Part shown: positions 21,555 through 30,820 of the stretch, one piece after another | Position numbering within the stretch: the first letter of the stretch is position 1 | Layout of the letters: each line of letters starts with the position of its first letter | NCBI GenBank assembly: GCA_016936575.1 | Contig: JAFGXQ010000202.1 | Coordinates: 20,959-84,958 of the forward strand | DNA: 64,000 nucleotides | Reading direction: 5' to 3' | From: Deltaproteobacteria bacterium | Lineage (GTDB): Bacteria > Myxococcota_A > Polyangia > JAAYKL01 | Notes under the pieces: generated by a model | The model's database searches: none | What the model was told of the DNA's origin: nothing | What the model saw: the letters and a program-made list of their open reading frames with translations, nothing else | Program-made: the position numbers and the translations under genes

Positions 21555-21704
21555 ATGAAACCCGTAAAAAACACAAAACCAGCCGAAGTAATCCGCGACA
21601 CAGAGCTGCCGGAAAACAAGTCTTCATCGGCTGTTCCCCTGTTCATTTTTGTATTCGGAATCCCGCTGCTGCTTGTCATCCTGGCCGAAGTCTTCTGGGG
21701 GTAA
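21555..21704 (+). CDS. Candidate small single-pass membrane protein (49 aa)
   Basis: MKPVKNTKPAEVIRDTELPENKSSSAVPLFIFVFGIPLLLVILAEVFWG*; one C-terminal TM helix. Confidence 0.4.
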   Translation: MKPVKNTKPAEVIRDTELPENKSSSAVPLFIFVFGIPLLLVILAEVFWG

Positions 21705-21714
21705 AGATACGACC

Positions 21715-23469
21715 TCAGTCGCGCCGTGCCGTGCTGGGCTGTCCCATTCGCAGCGGGCCCCCCCGGGCAGTGGACCAAAGCAGACAGTTATCAGTCGACC
21801 CCGGTACTTTATAAATATCCATTCCGTGCTCGAACGTCTGAATGAAAATTTCCAGTTCGCCGTCGCCGTCCAAATCGCCCACGGTCGGTGCTGCCGGCGC
21901 GCCGTTTCCGTTTCCGTTTTCGCCGGTATTCGGTAGCGAAACGTCGTGCAGCAGCGTCCCGTCCGCAGCAAGGATCACCAGGTTGCCGGAATCAAGCACC
22001 CCCGGGTCGCCATACGTAGTGAACAGAATTTCGGGAGAGCCGTCCTGATTGAGGTCCGCGACAATCGGTTCAGACGCGAACATGATGTCTTTCTGGTGAC
22101 TGTAATTATATCGCCAAAGCTGTTCGCCATCGGCATCAAACGCATACATGAACCAGTCATTCAGAGAAACGATAATTTCCGGACGCTCATCGCCCAAGAT
22201 ATTCACGGTGGCTGCGGCGGGAGGCGCCTGCGGCGGGTACCAGCCGTCCACAGCGACCGGCAGGTCGCCCCGTTTCAACGTTTCAAAACCCGCCTTGCGC
22301 ATGGCGGAGCGACTGCCATCCCCGTGGGCCCCTTCCAGCACCATTATTCCGAACGCCTGCGTTTCGTAGGGTTCATGCATCTCAATATTGGGAACTCCCA
22401 GAACCTCATTTCTGCCATCTAAATCCAGGTCCACAATATTCGGTGGTGAATGGGTCCATTGCGCCCATTCAGTCCAACTCGGATGGGGCCACTCCCCGGT
22501 ATGATTATGATAGTGGTCTTCTTCCACCTGAGGGTCCACCCAACGAATAAACTGCCCCCATGTGAAACGCTCTCCCTCGTACTCGTTGCTTCTATTGGTA
22601 AACCAGGGAGATGCGTTGATAGCCACCCCATCGTGGTCAAACGCCTGAATATGATGATTGTCGTAGGTGGCGATGATTTCAAGCTCGCTGTCATCGTCGA
22701 TGTTTCCGATACCCACGTTCAACCCATAGCATCCGTATCCGTGATGACCATATCCGTTTCGATCGGCGTCGTTTCCCTCCCCCGTGGCGGCGTTGTATCG
22801 CGGCCATGCATTCCAGCTGAGGCCGTCCGGCTGATACAGCGTTCCATCTGGGTTAAACACCCATACCTGCGACCCCCCGTCCGGCTCTTCTGCGGTTTCA
22901 GTGGTGGTCACCACAATTTCAATGCTGCCGTCGCCGTTCAAATCCCCGGCGGCCATTCCGCGCACTTCCGGACCGGTTCCCGCGCCGTTTACATTGGCGG
23001 GCCAACCTGCCTTGAGGGTCGGCGCCCCATTATTCCATTCGTACGCAAACACCCGACTGCCGTTCCCCGCCACTATCTCGGTATTGCCGTCCCCTTCCAA
23101 ATCCACCACCACATGACCGGCATACACGCGACCGTCACCATCAGACAATTCCGCAATCAATTCACCAGCGGAATCCAACACATAAATGGAATAGTACGCA
23201 GCAATTAATTCATTGCTGCCGTTTCCGTCCAAATCAAACACAACCGGAGATGCAAACCAACTGGTTTGGCCCTGAATGTTCTTCCAAAACACCGGCGCCG
23301 CCACATCGCCGGTGCTGACTCCCACATCACACGTAGCGGTAACTGTTCCACCGGTACTGCTTCCCCCTTCGGGCGGATGTCGCGTATACGACGACTCGTC
23401 ACCCTTGCACCCCACCATCAGCGCTAGAAACACTGGCAACACACAATGCACTCTCATGGAAACTCGCAT
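21715..23469 (-). CDS. FG-GAP/VCBS-repeat lipoprotein
   Basis: Signal peptide with GCKGD lipobox; repeated DLDGDG(N/S)xE-type motifs (VVDLEGDGNTEIVAG, AGDLNGDGSIEIVVT, VGDLDGDGELEIFIQ). Confidence 0.85.
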   Translation of the reverse strand: MRVSMRVHCVLPVFLALMVGCKGDESSYTRHPPEGGSSTGGTVTATCDVGVSTGDVAAPVFWKNIQGQTSWFASPVVFDLDGNGSNELIAAYYSIYVLDSAGELIAELSDGDGRVYAGHVVVDLEGDGNTEIVAGNGSRVFAYEWNNGAPTLKAGWPANVNGAGTGPEVRGMAAGDLNGDGSIEIVVTTTETAEEPDGGSQVWVFNPDGTLYQPDGLSWNAWPRYNAATGEGNDADRNGYGHHGYGCYGLNVGIGNIDDDSELEIIATYDNHHIQAFDHDGVAINASPWFTNRSNEYEGERFTWGQFIRWVDPQVEEDHYHNHTGEWPHPSWTEWAQWTHSPPNIVDLDLDGRNEVLGVPNIEMHEPYETQAFGIMVLEGAHGDGSRSAMRKAGFETLKRGDLPVAVDGWYPPQAPPAAATVNILGDERPEIIVSLNDWFMYAFDADGEQLWRYNYSHQKDIMFASEPIVADLNQDGSPEILFTTYGDPGVLDSGNLVILAADGTLLHDVSLPNTGENGNGNGAPAAPTVGDLDGDGELEIFIQTFEHGMDIYKVPGSTDNCLLWSTARGGPLRMGQPSTARRD

Positions 23470-23617
23470 GGAAACCTCCTACATTTGAATGGATATAGTA
23501 TAGCACAACTCGCATATATATTTTGAAAAACCGCCCCTTGAGGTGCTTTTGTATTCATCCGAAGTAATTTCACGAAGCATTTGAAATTACTTCGTCGATA
23601 TGCCTATATGAATCGTT

Positions 23618-24100
23618 ATGGACAAACGCGAATTGCATCATCAGCTGATTCAGCAGGTTTCGACCGACCTGGAAAAAGCACGAGCGGCAGCCATGGCCGC
23701 TGCCGAAGGGGCCACCCACGAAGAAAACAAGGCCGAAGGCAGAAAAGACATGCGAGCCACTGAAGCGGCCTATCTGGCCCGTGGACAAACCCTGCGGGTG
23801 GAAGCGCTTGAAGATGCGTTGCTTCGTATTCGTCAGGTTCCGCTTCGGCGGTTCAGCGAAGACACCCCCATTGCCGCCGGAGCACTCATTCAACTCACAG
23901 ACGAACAGGACTCACCCCGCTGGGTGTTTCTGATGCCGGCGGCCGCGGGCGTGGAGTTGCACGACGGACAAAACATCATTACCACCATCACTACCCGGAG
24001 CCCGCTTGGAAGAGAACTGGTGGAAAAACTGCTGGGGGATGAAATCGAAATATATCTGGGAGAATCCCTCCAATTTTTCGAAATCACCGAGCTTCTATAA
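23618..24100 (+). CDS. GreA/GreB-like transcription elongation factor family protein
   Basis: Coiled-coil GATHEENKAEGRKDMRATEAAYLA and C-terminal SPLGRELVEKLLGDEIEI. Confidence 0.75.
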   Translation: MDKRELHHQLIQQVSTDLEKARAAAMAAAEGATHEENKAEGRKDMRATEAAYLARGQTLRVEALEDALLRIRQVPLRRFSEDTPIAAGALIQLTDEQDSPRWVFLMPAAAGVELHDGQNIITTITTRSPLGRELVEKLLGDEIEIYLGESLQFFEITELL

Positions 24101-24175
24101 CGTTCAACGAAATACTATTTTGTCCCAATCGGCCTAAAAATTGCTTCGGCGGTTTCACCTCGCTACTATGTACCC

Positions 24176-25192
24176 ATGAGCGGCCCCGGCGGAATAGAAC
24201 GAAGAGACCCCTGCAAACCGATAATGTTGCTGGGCACTGCGTTGTCGCACGCCAAACACAGTCGTGCCAGCGGTATTATTTCGCTGAAAAGCAACGGGCA
24301 GAATCACCATATTCAATTCACCGGCGGCAACATCATGGAAATGGCCGGCCCGGAAGGTGCTTTCCACCTGGAGCACGCCTCTCAGATTTTTTCGCTGCCC
24401 AGACCGCTCATCCACTGGGAAGACCACGCACCCCTGTGTCCGCTCTCCTCTCGGAGAAAAATTGATCCGGCGCATTTGCTGGTGAAAGGAGTGACCTTTC
24501 GGCGCGATCTGTTCGAACCCACATCGTTTGTGGAGCGAGTCCCGGTATCGACACTTTCCATTGATTCGGGCCAGCTGATTGAACTGAAGAAACTCCCCTT
24601 TTCGCAGGAGGATATCCTGTTTTTCAAAAGGCTCACGCATCCCACCCCCATTTCCATGATTCTCTGGAAGCGGGGCGTTTCCCCCAAACATGCGGCTTCG
24701 CTTTTGGCCACACTCAACATGCTCGGGGTATGGAAAGGGCAATGGGCCCCCGGAGTTCTGCCGAAAATCAGCAGTGCCCAAAAAATAATGCGGCGACGTC
24801 AGCATCAGGTTGATGACCTGGCCCTGCTGGGGCTGCCCCTCGGTGCCGATGCGATGCAAATCGACCGCGCATTTCGGCAGCTTTCTTTTGAGCTTCACCC
24901 CGATCGGTTAGCGGCTTCAATGAACACAGAAGACAGAAAAATACATCACGATGCATTCGATGTGATTTCCGCGGCGTATACACGTCTAAAAAGGACCCGA
25001 ACCAGCCGTCGTCAGCCTTTGGTCACTCACCGGGATACCAGTCTGTGGCAGGGGGCGCTGCAGGCGGCCGAAGCCGCATTGCAACAGGGAAACATTCGCC
25101 TGGCCAAAAAACACGCCCTTACCGGGCTTTCTCTCTCTCCGCCCGCATATGCCCGCAACCGCTTCGCCGAACTACTGAAAATCGCCGCCTGA
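24176..25192 (+). CDS. DnaJ-domain protein with N-terminal DUF4388-like module
   Basis: C-terminal J-domain pattern IDRAFRQLSFELHPDRL; N-terminal ASGIISLKSNGQNHHIQFTGGNIMEM. Confidence 0.7.
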   Translation: MSGPGGIERRDPCKPIMLLGTALSHAKHSRASGIISLKSNGQNHHIQFTGGNIMEMAGPEGAFHLEHASQIFSLPRPLIHWEDHAPLCPLSSRRKIDPAHLLVKGVTFRRDLFEPTSFVERVPVSTLSIDSGQLIELKKLPFSQEDILFFKRLTHPTPISMILWKRGVSPKHAASLLATLNMLGVWKGQWAPGVLPKISSAQKIMRRRQHQVDDLALLGLPLGADAMQIDRAFRQLSFELHPDRLAASMNTEDRKIHHDAFDVISAAYTRLKRTRTSRRQPLVTHRDTSLWQGALQAAEAALQQGNIRLAKKHALTGLSLSPPAYARNRFAELLKIAA

Positions 25193-25277
25193 GTGTTGGC
25201 CCCCCTTAATTAATTCCATATTTTCCCGTTAGCTTCTGTTGCACGGTTATAACAAAACAACAGAATAGGGGTCGCGC

Positions 25278-25670
25278 ATGTATCAGATAGAACGAGAAAA
25301 AGTAGGCCGAATGGATGTCTATAGGCTGGAATTCGGCGGATTCATTAAAATGGATGAAATGCAGCACTGGGTGGATGATTCCCAAAAGCAGCTTACCACC
25401 AGCCCCGGCACATTCGCCGTTTGGGTCGATATGCGAAACCTGAAGCCGCTGCCCCAGGACGCCCAGGAAAAAATGATGGAAGGTCAGAAAATGTATAAAG
25501 ACAAAGGAATGGTCCGGTCAGCAGTCGTGGTTCCGAATTCTCTTGTAAAACTGCAATTCGAGCGCATCGCCAAAGAATCGGGCATACACGAATGGGAACG
25601 CTATTTTTCCGCAGAAGAACCGGAATGGGAGTCATCAATGAAATCGTGGATAGAAAAGGGTGTGAATTAA
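25278..25670 (+). CDS. Hypothetical protein, possibly STAS/SpoIIAA-like fold
   Basis: 130-aa ORF; FAVWVDMRNLKPLPQDAQEKM pattern resembles the SpoIIAA-like family; weak. Confidence 0.5.
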   Translation: MYQIEREKVGRMDVYRLEFGGFIKMDEMQHWVDDSQKQLTTSPGTFAVWVDMRNLKPLPQDAQEKMMEGQKMYKDKGMVRSAVVVPNSLVKLQFERIAKESGIHEWERYFSAEEPEWESSMKSWIEKGVN

Positions 25671-25690
25671 ACGGTTTTCATTGCCGCCGT

Positions 25691-26233
25691 TCACGGTCCC
25701 AGCGTGACGACCAATGCGTTGTCTTTTACTTCTACCCGCTTCAGCAGTTTTCCGGTGATTTTCCCTTTCACAGTCGTATCGGTCACCGTGTACACCGGCG
25801 TTTCGTTCAAATATGAAGTTATCATCGGCAAGATAATACTTTTCAGCTGGTCCAGATTTGAAAACGACTTTTCCGCCACGTCAATCGAAACCAACTCGAA
25901 ATCGCTGATAAAAAATTGCGCGGAATCTGCGTCGTAGCGCACGGTACCGCGACCGTCCAGGGAGCCGCTCAATGAAAACTTCAACAGCTGAGCGGTGAAT
26001 TTCAGCTTCATCCCTACCTGTCCCGCCGGCAGGTATACTTCAGGGGAATGCAACGAAACATTGGCAATCATCACATTCTTTTCGAGCGGAAATCGCGCCG
26101 CCACCTTCTGCTGCAACTCCTGCTGCGAAATCACCACATCCACTTCAGGGCTGGAACAGGACGCTGTCTGCAGCGCCCACCCAACAAGTAAAACGGCCAT
26201 ACCTATTTTTGTGATAGTTGCGGTTGTTTTCAT
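25691..26233 (-). CDS. DUF1439-like lipoprotein
   Basis: Lipobox LQTASCSS; ISQQELQQKVAARFPLEKN...VSLHSPEVYLPAGQVGMKLKFTAQL. Confidence 0.7.
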   Translation of the reverse strand: MKTTATITKIGMAVLLVGWALQTASCSSPEVDVVISQQELQQKVAARFPLEKNVMIANVSLHSPEVYLPAGQVGMKLKFTAQLLKFSLSGSLDGRGTVRYDADSAQFFISDFELVSIDVAEKSFSNLDQLKSIILPMITSYLNETPVYTVTDTTVKGKITGKLLKRVEVKDNALVVTLGP

Positions 26234-26279
26234 GTCACCGACCTCTTCATTCTTAAAAAAATGGCGTCATTTCACCACG

Positions 26280-27581
26280 CTATTTATCCATACAAGCGGC
26301 AATGATATCTGCGATTTCAGACATGGCGAAGTTCCAGCTTTCGCTGCATACTGATGTAATATACCCCAGTTTGCCGAACTCCCGCGCGATTTGCACATAA
26401 CGCATGCCCGGGTACGCCTGCACCAGCGCCTCACCGTCACCACTCCATTCCTCACACGCATACGCCACCGTCGGCGGTGCGGTATCTCCCCCCACAAACG
26501 GCTCTCCCATCGTTCCACCGCCCGGTAGTTCGACATTCTCGCAATTGTCGAGGGTATCACCCCGTCCCTGGCAATCCGGTGTGTTGGGAACCCCCACAAT
26601 CGCCGCGAACATCACCGACCCTTCGGCTTCTACCCCGGTGGTTTCCGTTTTGGCCGAAAGAATGAGTTCGTACAACTGGGTTGCGCTGTGTAAACTGTCA
26701 TTTGATGCCACGCAGGCTTCGGGCACCCCTCCGCTGTTGCTGACCACATTGAACCAGTCGTCATTTTTGATAGAACATTCCTCTGCATCAGAAACCACAA
26801 TGATCACCGTCAACGCCTCCGAACGTAGAAATTGGCTTTGGTCAGAATACGCGAAGGCATTGTCCACCGCGCTTAAGGGCTGACGAATGCTGCACCCGTG
26901 CAACCCGGTGGGCATCATGCACGTCATGGCATCGCGAAATTCCTGGTATAAATTATTGTCGTTCAGTGCCAGGAACAAATCATCCTCAATAAACGGAGAA
27001 ATATCCGGGCAGGGGTATTCCGGGTCCCAGTTGTAATCATCTGATATTTCGGTGCGCATCAGCGCAAGATCACCAAGATAATCTCCACCGCAGTTGTCAC
27101 CCAATACCGGGTCCGGAAAAATCATAACGGTATCGTAACCAACATAAGTTCCGATATCGGGGGTAATGACAGCAAATCGCGCGTCAATCGACGCTAAATC
27201 CAAACTCAATCCGCCGATGAGTCGCTCGGTTAGTTCGAGTAATAACGTTCTCACCGCGCTGCCCATCTTGTTCTGTTCGTGAAGCATGGAAGGCGCGCTG
27301 TCCACCACAAACAGAATATCCACACCGGTCATCGGCTCGCTGTATGTGGTGATGGTTTCAGACTCAGAATCGTTTTCGCTGTCGTTATCGCTGCTCTGAT
27401 TGTCGGAATCCACACATTTCCCGTTCACGCACAATCCACTCAGACATTCGTCGTTGTCTTCACACTGCGCCACCTGCTGATTTTCATAACAACCGCCGAT
27501 ACCTGAAAGCAGCAGCAAACCGAACAATAATAAACCACGAATATCTCGAAAGTATTCCATCAGCCGATTGCGGGTTCCCAT
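26280..27581 (-). CDS. VWA-like lipoprotein (paralogue 1)
   Basis: Lipobox GIGGCYE; CEDNDECLSGLCVNGKCVD; GVDILFVVDSAPSMLHEQNKM; ADE-type block ALTVIIVVSDAEECS. Confidence 0.8.
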   Translation of the reverse strand: MGTRNRLMEYFRDIRGLLLFGLLLLSGIGGCYENQQVAQCEDNDECLSGLCVNGKCVDSDNQSSDNDSENDSESETITTYSEPMTGVDILFVVDSAPSMLHEQNKMGSAVRTLLLELTERLIGGLSLDLASIDARFAVITPDIGTYVGYDTVMIFPDPVLGDNCGGDYLGDLALMRTEISDDYNWDPEYPCPDISPFIEDDLFLALNDNNLYQEFRDAMTCMMPTGLHGCSIRQPLSAVDNAFAYSDQSQFLRSEALTVIIVVSDAEECSIKNDDWFNVVSNSGGVPEACVASNDSLHSATQLYELILSAKTETTGVEAEGSVMFAAIVGVPNTPDCQGRGDTLDNCENVELPGGGTMGEPFVGGDTAPPTVAYACEEWSGDGEALVQAYPGMRYVQIAREFGKLGYITSVCSESWNFAMSEIADIIAACMDK

Positions 27582-27674
27582 TCTGTTTCAACTCCAGTCG
27601 TTCATAAGTTTTGAATAAGATACCACATCATACAAAAATAAAACGGAACCGCACAGAAATTCATTTGATCCTTC

Positions 27675-27702
27675 AAAAAAAAGTGGCGGCCCGAAGGCCG
27701 CC
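27675..27702 (-). terminator. Rho-independent terminator, GGCGGCC-TTCG-GGCCGCC then ACTTTTTTTT (minus strand)
   Basis: 7-bp GC stem with TTCG tetraloop and T8 tract on minus strand, downstream of the 27813 CDS. Confidence 0.88.
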
Positions 27703-27812
27703 GAATGAGAGGGACATCTCATTGTAAGACTGTTTTTCTGAGCATGATTTTACTTCACCCCGTCCATCTCATGCACGCTGATGCCATTCTTGAAAATGAA
27801 AGCGCTTTCCAT

Positions 27813-29261
27813 TCACCGCGATAAGCTTTCCGTGATTCTGGCGCTGATGTCGTCCATCGCCGGTGTCCAGTCACTGTTGCAGATGGAGTATACATAGCCG
27901 TAATTACCGAAAATTCTGGCCAGCTCCACAATTCTCGTTGCGGGATAGGCCTGGGTAATCGGAATGCCCTCATTGTCAAACCGTTCACAGGCGTATTCAT
28001 AATAAATCGCAGGGTTTCCGTTGGGGTCCATTCTTTCAATGATTGATGGTGACGCCATGGTTCCGTGGGCCAACGCCACATCGCCGCAATGCGTCAACGA
28101 AGAACCAAATCCCTGGCACTCATCGACCATGGGAACCCCGGTGATGGCCGCGAATATAATTGACCCTGCCGACGGCACTCCGGTGGCCACGGTTTTCGCA
28201 TCGAGAATCTGATTTCGCAAATCAACAATGTCCATCATCATGTCTTCGTGCAAGCCGCAGGCGACATTTCGTTCATTTGTATTGAGCTCAGGCACCACAT
28301 GCCATTCGTCGGTCGCCAGCGAGCAATCGTTCTCATCAGAAATAACGATGACCACCGTCAGCGCGTCCTCCCGCAAAAATACCCCCTGACCATGCTTGGT
28401 CAACGCCGCGGGCACCGCACTCAACTGCTGCTCAAACGCGCATCCGTCCGTACCCACATTCGACAGACAGGCGCCTGCAGATACAAATTCGCGATACCCG
28501 TACCCCAACGCGGCGGCAGCTTCAGCGCCCGGCGTCAGATACATCTCGTTTTCGACAAACGCGCTCACATCCGGGCACACAATCGCATCAGACCCGTTTG
28601 CCGGACGGCACACCCCCACACCCGTCGCATTTATATCCGCACAGTTCCAATCGGGCGGGCAGGCATTGTCGGTTTTGCTGCACGAAATCTTATTCCCCAA
28701 TGTCGTGCTGAAAGAATCTGCATTATATTCAGTCAGCATCATTCCGTCGTTTCCAAAACCGGCGTTCAGAGAGCAGACGGGATGGGGACTGAATATTTCA
28801 TTATATGGCTGGCCATCAAAAGATACGCCCATGTCGGTGGTGGTTACGGCCAGCCGAATATCCAGCCCGTCCGCTACCGGCCCCACCGCACCGAGCATAT
28901 CCTCGGTGATGTTATTAATCAGATTGAACAGCGACGTTGTCAGGATTTCCTGTTCCTGCACCATCGACCCGGTATCATCCACCACCAGTAAAATATCCAC
29001 GCCTGACAGCGGCAGTGTATACGCAACATCGACCATTACGTCGGCATCCGCATCTGAATCACTGTCCGTATCCCCGTCTGTATCACCGTCTGCATCTCCC
29101 GTTCCCGCACAGGTACCGTCCACACAAACGCCTGATTCGCAATCATCGTTCTCAACACACGGAACCCCGTCCAAATCGTCAACACAGCCGAGTATCAACA
29201 CTCCTGTAATCCACACTGCGGCCGAACCGAGTCTACCAAACTGTTTTTTTATCCCTTTCAT
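27813..29261 (-). CDS. VWA-like lipoprotein (paralogue 2)
   Basis: AAAGGAG RBS before ATG 29261; LILGCVDD lipobox; GVDILLVVDDTGSMVQEQEIL; Cys-rich VPCVENDDCESGVCVDGTCAG. Confidence 0.85.
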   Translation of the reverse strand: MKGIKKQFGRLGSAAVWITGVLILGCVDDLDGVPCVENDDCESGVCVDGTCAGTGDADGDTDGDTDSDSDADADVMVDVAYTLPLSGVDILLVVDDTGSMVQEQEILTTSLFNLINNITEDMLGAVGPVADGLDIRLAVTTTDMGVSFDGQPYNEIFSPHPVCSLNAGFGNDGMMLTEYNADSFSTTLGNKISCSKTDNACPPDWNCADINATGVGVCRPANGSDAIVCPDVSAFVENEMYLTPGAEAAAALGYGYREFVSAGACLSNVGTDGCAFEQQLSAVPAALTKHGQGVFLREDALTVVIVISDENDCSLATDEWHVVPELNTNERNVACGLHEDMMMDIVDLRNQILDAKTVATGVPSAGSIIFAAITGVPMVDECQGFGSSLTHCGDVALAHGTMASPSIIERMDPNGNPAIYYEYACERFDNEGIPITQAYPATRIVELARIFGNYGYVYSICNSDWTPAMDDISARITESLSR

Positions 29262-29373
29262 AACACACTCCTTTGGTTTCATTGCCTATGCCCGTAAGAC
29301 CGCGAGTAGATGAAAAGGTAACCTTATGAATTAAATATTTCTATAAAACAGGTGTGTCGAAAAATGATTTTCA

Positions 29374-30786
29374 TCAGAACAGCCGAACGGCCATCTTGGC
29401 GACCAGTGCCTGCATGGCATGCGTCCAATCGCCGTTGCAGACAGAATACACGTACCCGTACTCACCGAACTGCTGCGCCAGCTGTACAATTCGGGTGGCC
29501 GGATACGCCTGAGTAACTGTCTCCCCATCTTCGTATCGTTCACACGCGTACTCAAAATAAAATGCCAAATTATCATTGGGATCAGGACGTTGCACCACCG
29601 AAGGGGCGCCCATAGTGCCATTTGCCAGCGAAACATTCATACAATCGACAATATCGTCGCCGAACCCCTCGCAGAACGGCCCCAACGGAACCCCCACAAT
29701 GGCGGCAAACATAATCGTATCGCGGGCGTCTTCACCCACCGCCGTCGTTTTCGCCGCCTGAATCTGTTCGTATATTTCAGTAACGTCGGTCATATATTCC
29801 GGATATGTGCCGCAGGCGATGTTGCTTTCGTTCGTACCCAGCTCGTGCACCTCATGCCATTGATTGCTGCCAAGAGAACAATCGTCTTCATCTGACACCA
29901 CAATAATCAGCGTCATGGCGTCCGCACGTAAAAACCGCTCCTGTGCCCCATAGTGAAACGCCGCCGGAATCGCCGCCAACTGCTGCTCGAACGCACACCC
30001 TTCCAGGCCCACACTCGACATGCAGGCCACCGCAGAAACAAACTGCTGATACCCGTACTGTTCCGCTGCTGAATTGCCAAGCGACAAAAATCCATCTTCA
30101 GCCACAAACGATGCTACATCGGGGCACTCGGTGGTGGTTTGCTCATGAATGGGTGTGCAGCGTCCCTCCCCGTTGTTGTCCAACCACATGCACAGCCAGT
30201 CAGCGGGGCATTCGCTTCCACTTTCATGACATGGAATGGTTTGGGGCTCCACCGGCACAGAGATGGCTACAGAATCCGAAGAGGGGTAAAATGTAAACAT
30301 TCGGCCGTTATTCCCGAAGCCATCTCCTTTCGTGCAAACCGGATGGGGATCGAAATTTTCCAAATACGGTTGACCGTTGTAAGAGACGCCCATATCGCTG
30401 CTGGTTACTCCCACACGTACATCGACCGCGTCAATGGCGATGCCGCCGCGCTGAATCATTTCGTCATACAGCCCATTCATCAACGCGAATATAGATGATG
30501 ACAACACTGACTGCTCCTGCTTCATTGAGCCTGAATTGTCCACAATAAACAGCACATCCACCGCAGTCAGCGATTTCAGTTCACGGGTGTCGCTATCGGT
30601 GGGTTCGCTTTCGGTATTGATATTGCCATCGCCAATGCATATTCCGTTGCTGCATATTCCACCGGCACAGTCGCCACTATTCACACAAGCTACGCCGTCC
30701 ATCTGCTGATTGCAGCATATGCAAAAAAATGCGGTTAAACCGACAATCCAATTCTTCCGGCTAACACCGCATTGTCTGCTTCTCAT
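29374..30786 (-). CDS. VWA-like lipoprotein (paralogue 3)
   Basis: AGGAG RBS before ATG 30786; AVDVLFIVDNSGSMKQEQSVL MIDAS-like motif; VACVNSGDCAGGICSNGICIGDG. Confidence 0.85.
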   Translation of the reverse strand: MRSRQCGVSRKNWIVGLTAFFCICCNQQMDGVACVNSGDCAGGICSNGICIGDGNINTESEPTDSDTRELKSLTAVDVLFIVDNSGSMKQEQSVLSSSIFALMNGLYDEMIQRGGIAIDAVDVRVGVTSSDMGVSYNGQPYLENFDPHPVCTKGDGFGNNGRMFTFYPSSDSVAISVPVEPQTIPCHESGSECPADWLCMWLDNNGEGRCTPIHEQTTTECPDVASFVAEDGFLSLGNSAAEQYGYQQFVSAVACMSSVGLEGCAFEQQLAAIPAAFHYGAQERFLRADAMTLIIVVSDEDDCSLGSNQWHEVHELGTNESNIACGTYPEYMTDVTEIYEQIQAAKTTAVGEDARDTIMFAAIVGVPLGPFCEGFGDDIVDCMNVSLANGTMGAPSVVQRPDPNDNLAFYFEYACERYEDGETVTQAYPATRIVQLAQQFGEYGYVYSVCNGDWTHAMQALVAKMAVRLF

Positions 30787-30820
30787 TGTTTCTCCTCTGC
30801 TGCTCATTTTCGCAACGTAC

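Noticed and set aside
27750-27812. 20-codon minus-strand ORF (MESAFIFKNGISVHEMDGVK) right after VWA paralogue 2
   Set aside because: Too short, no independent RBS beyond the preceding gene's end; likely chance or gene-tail remnant.
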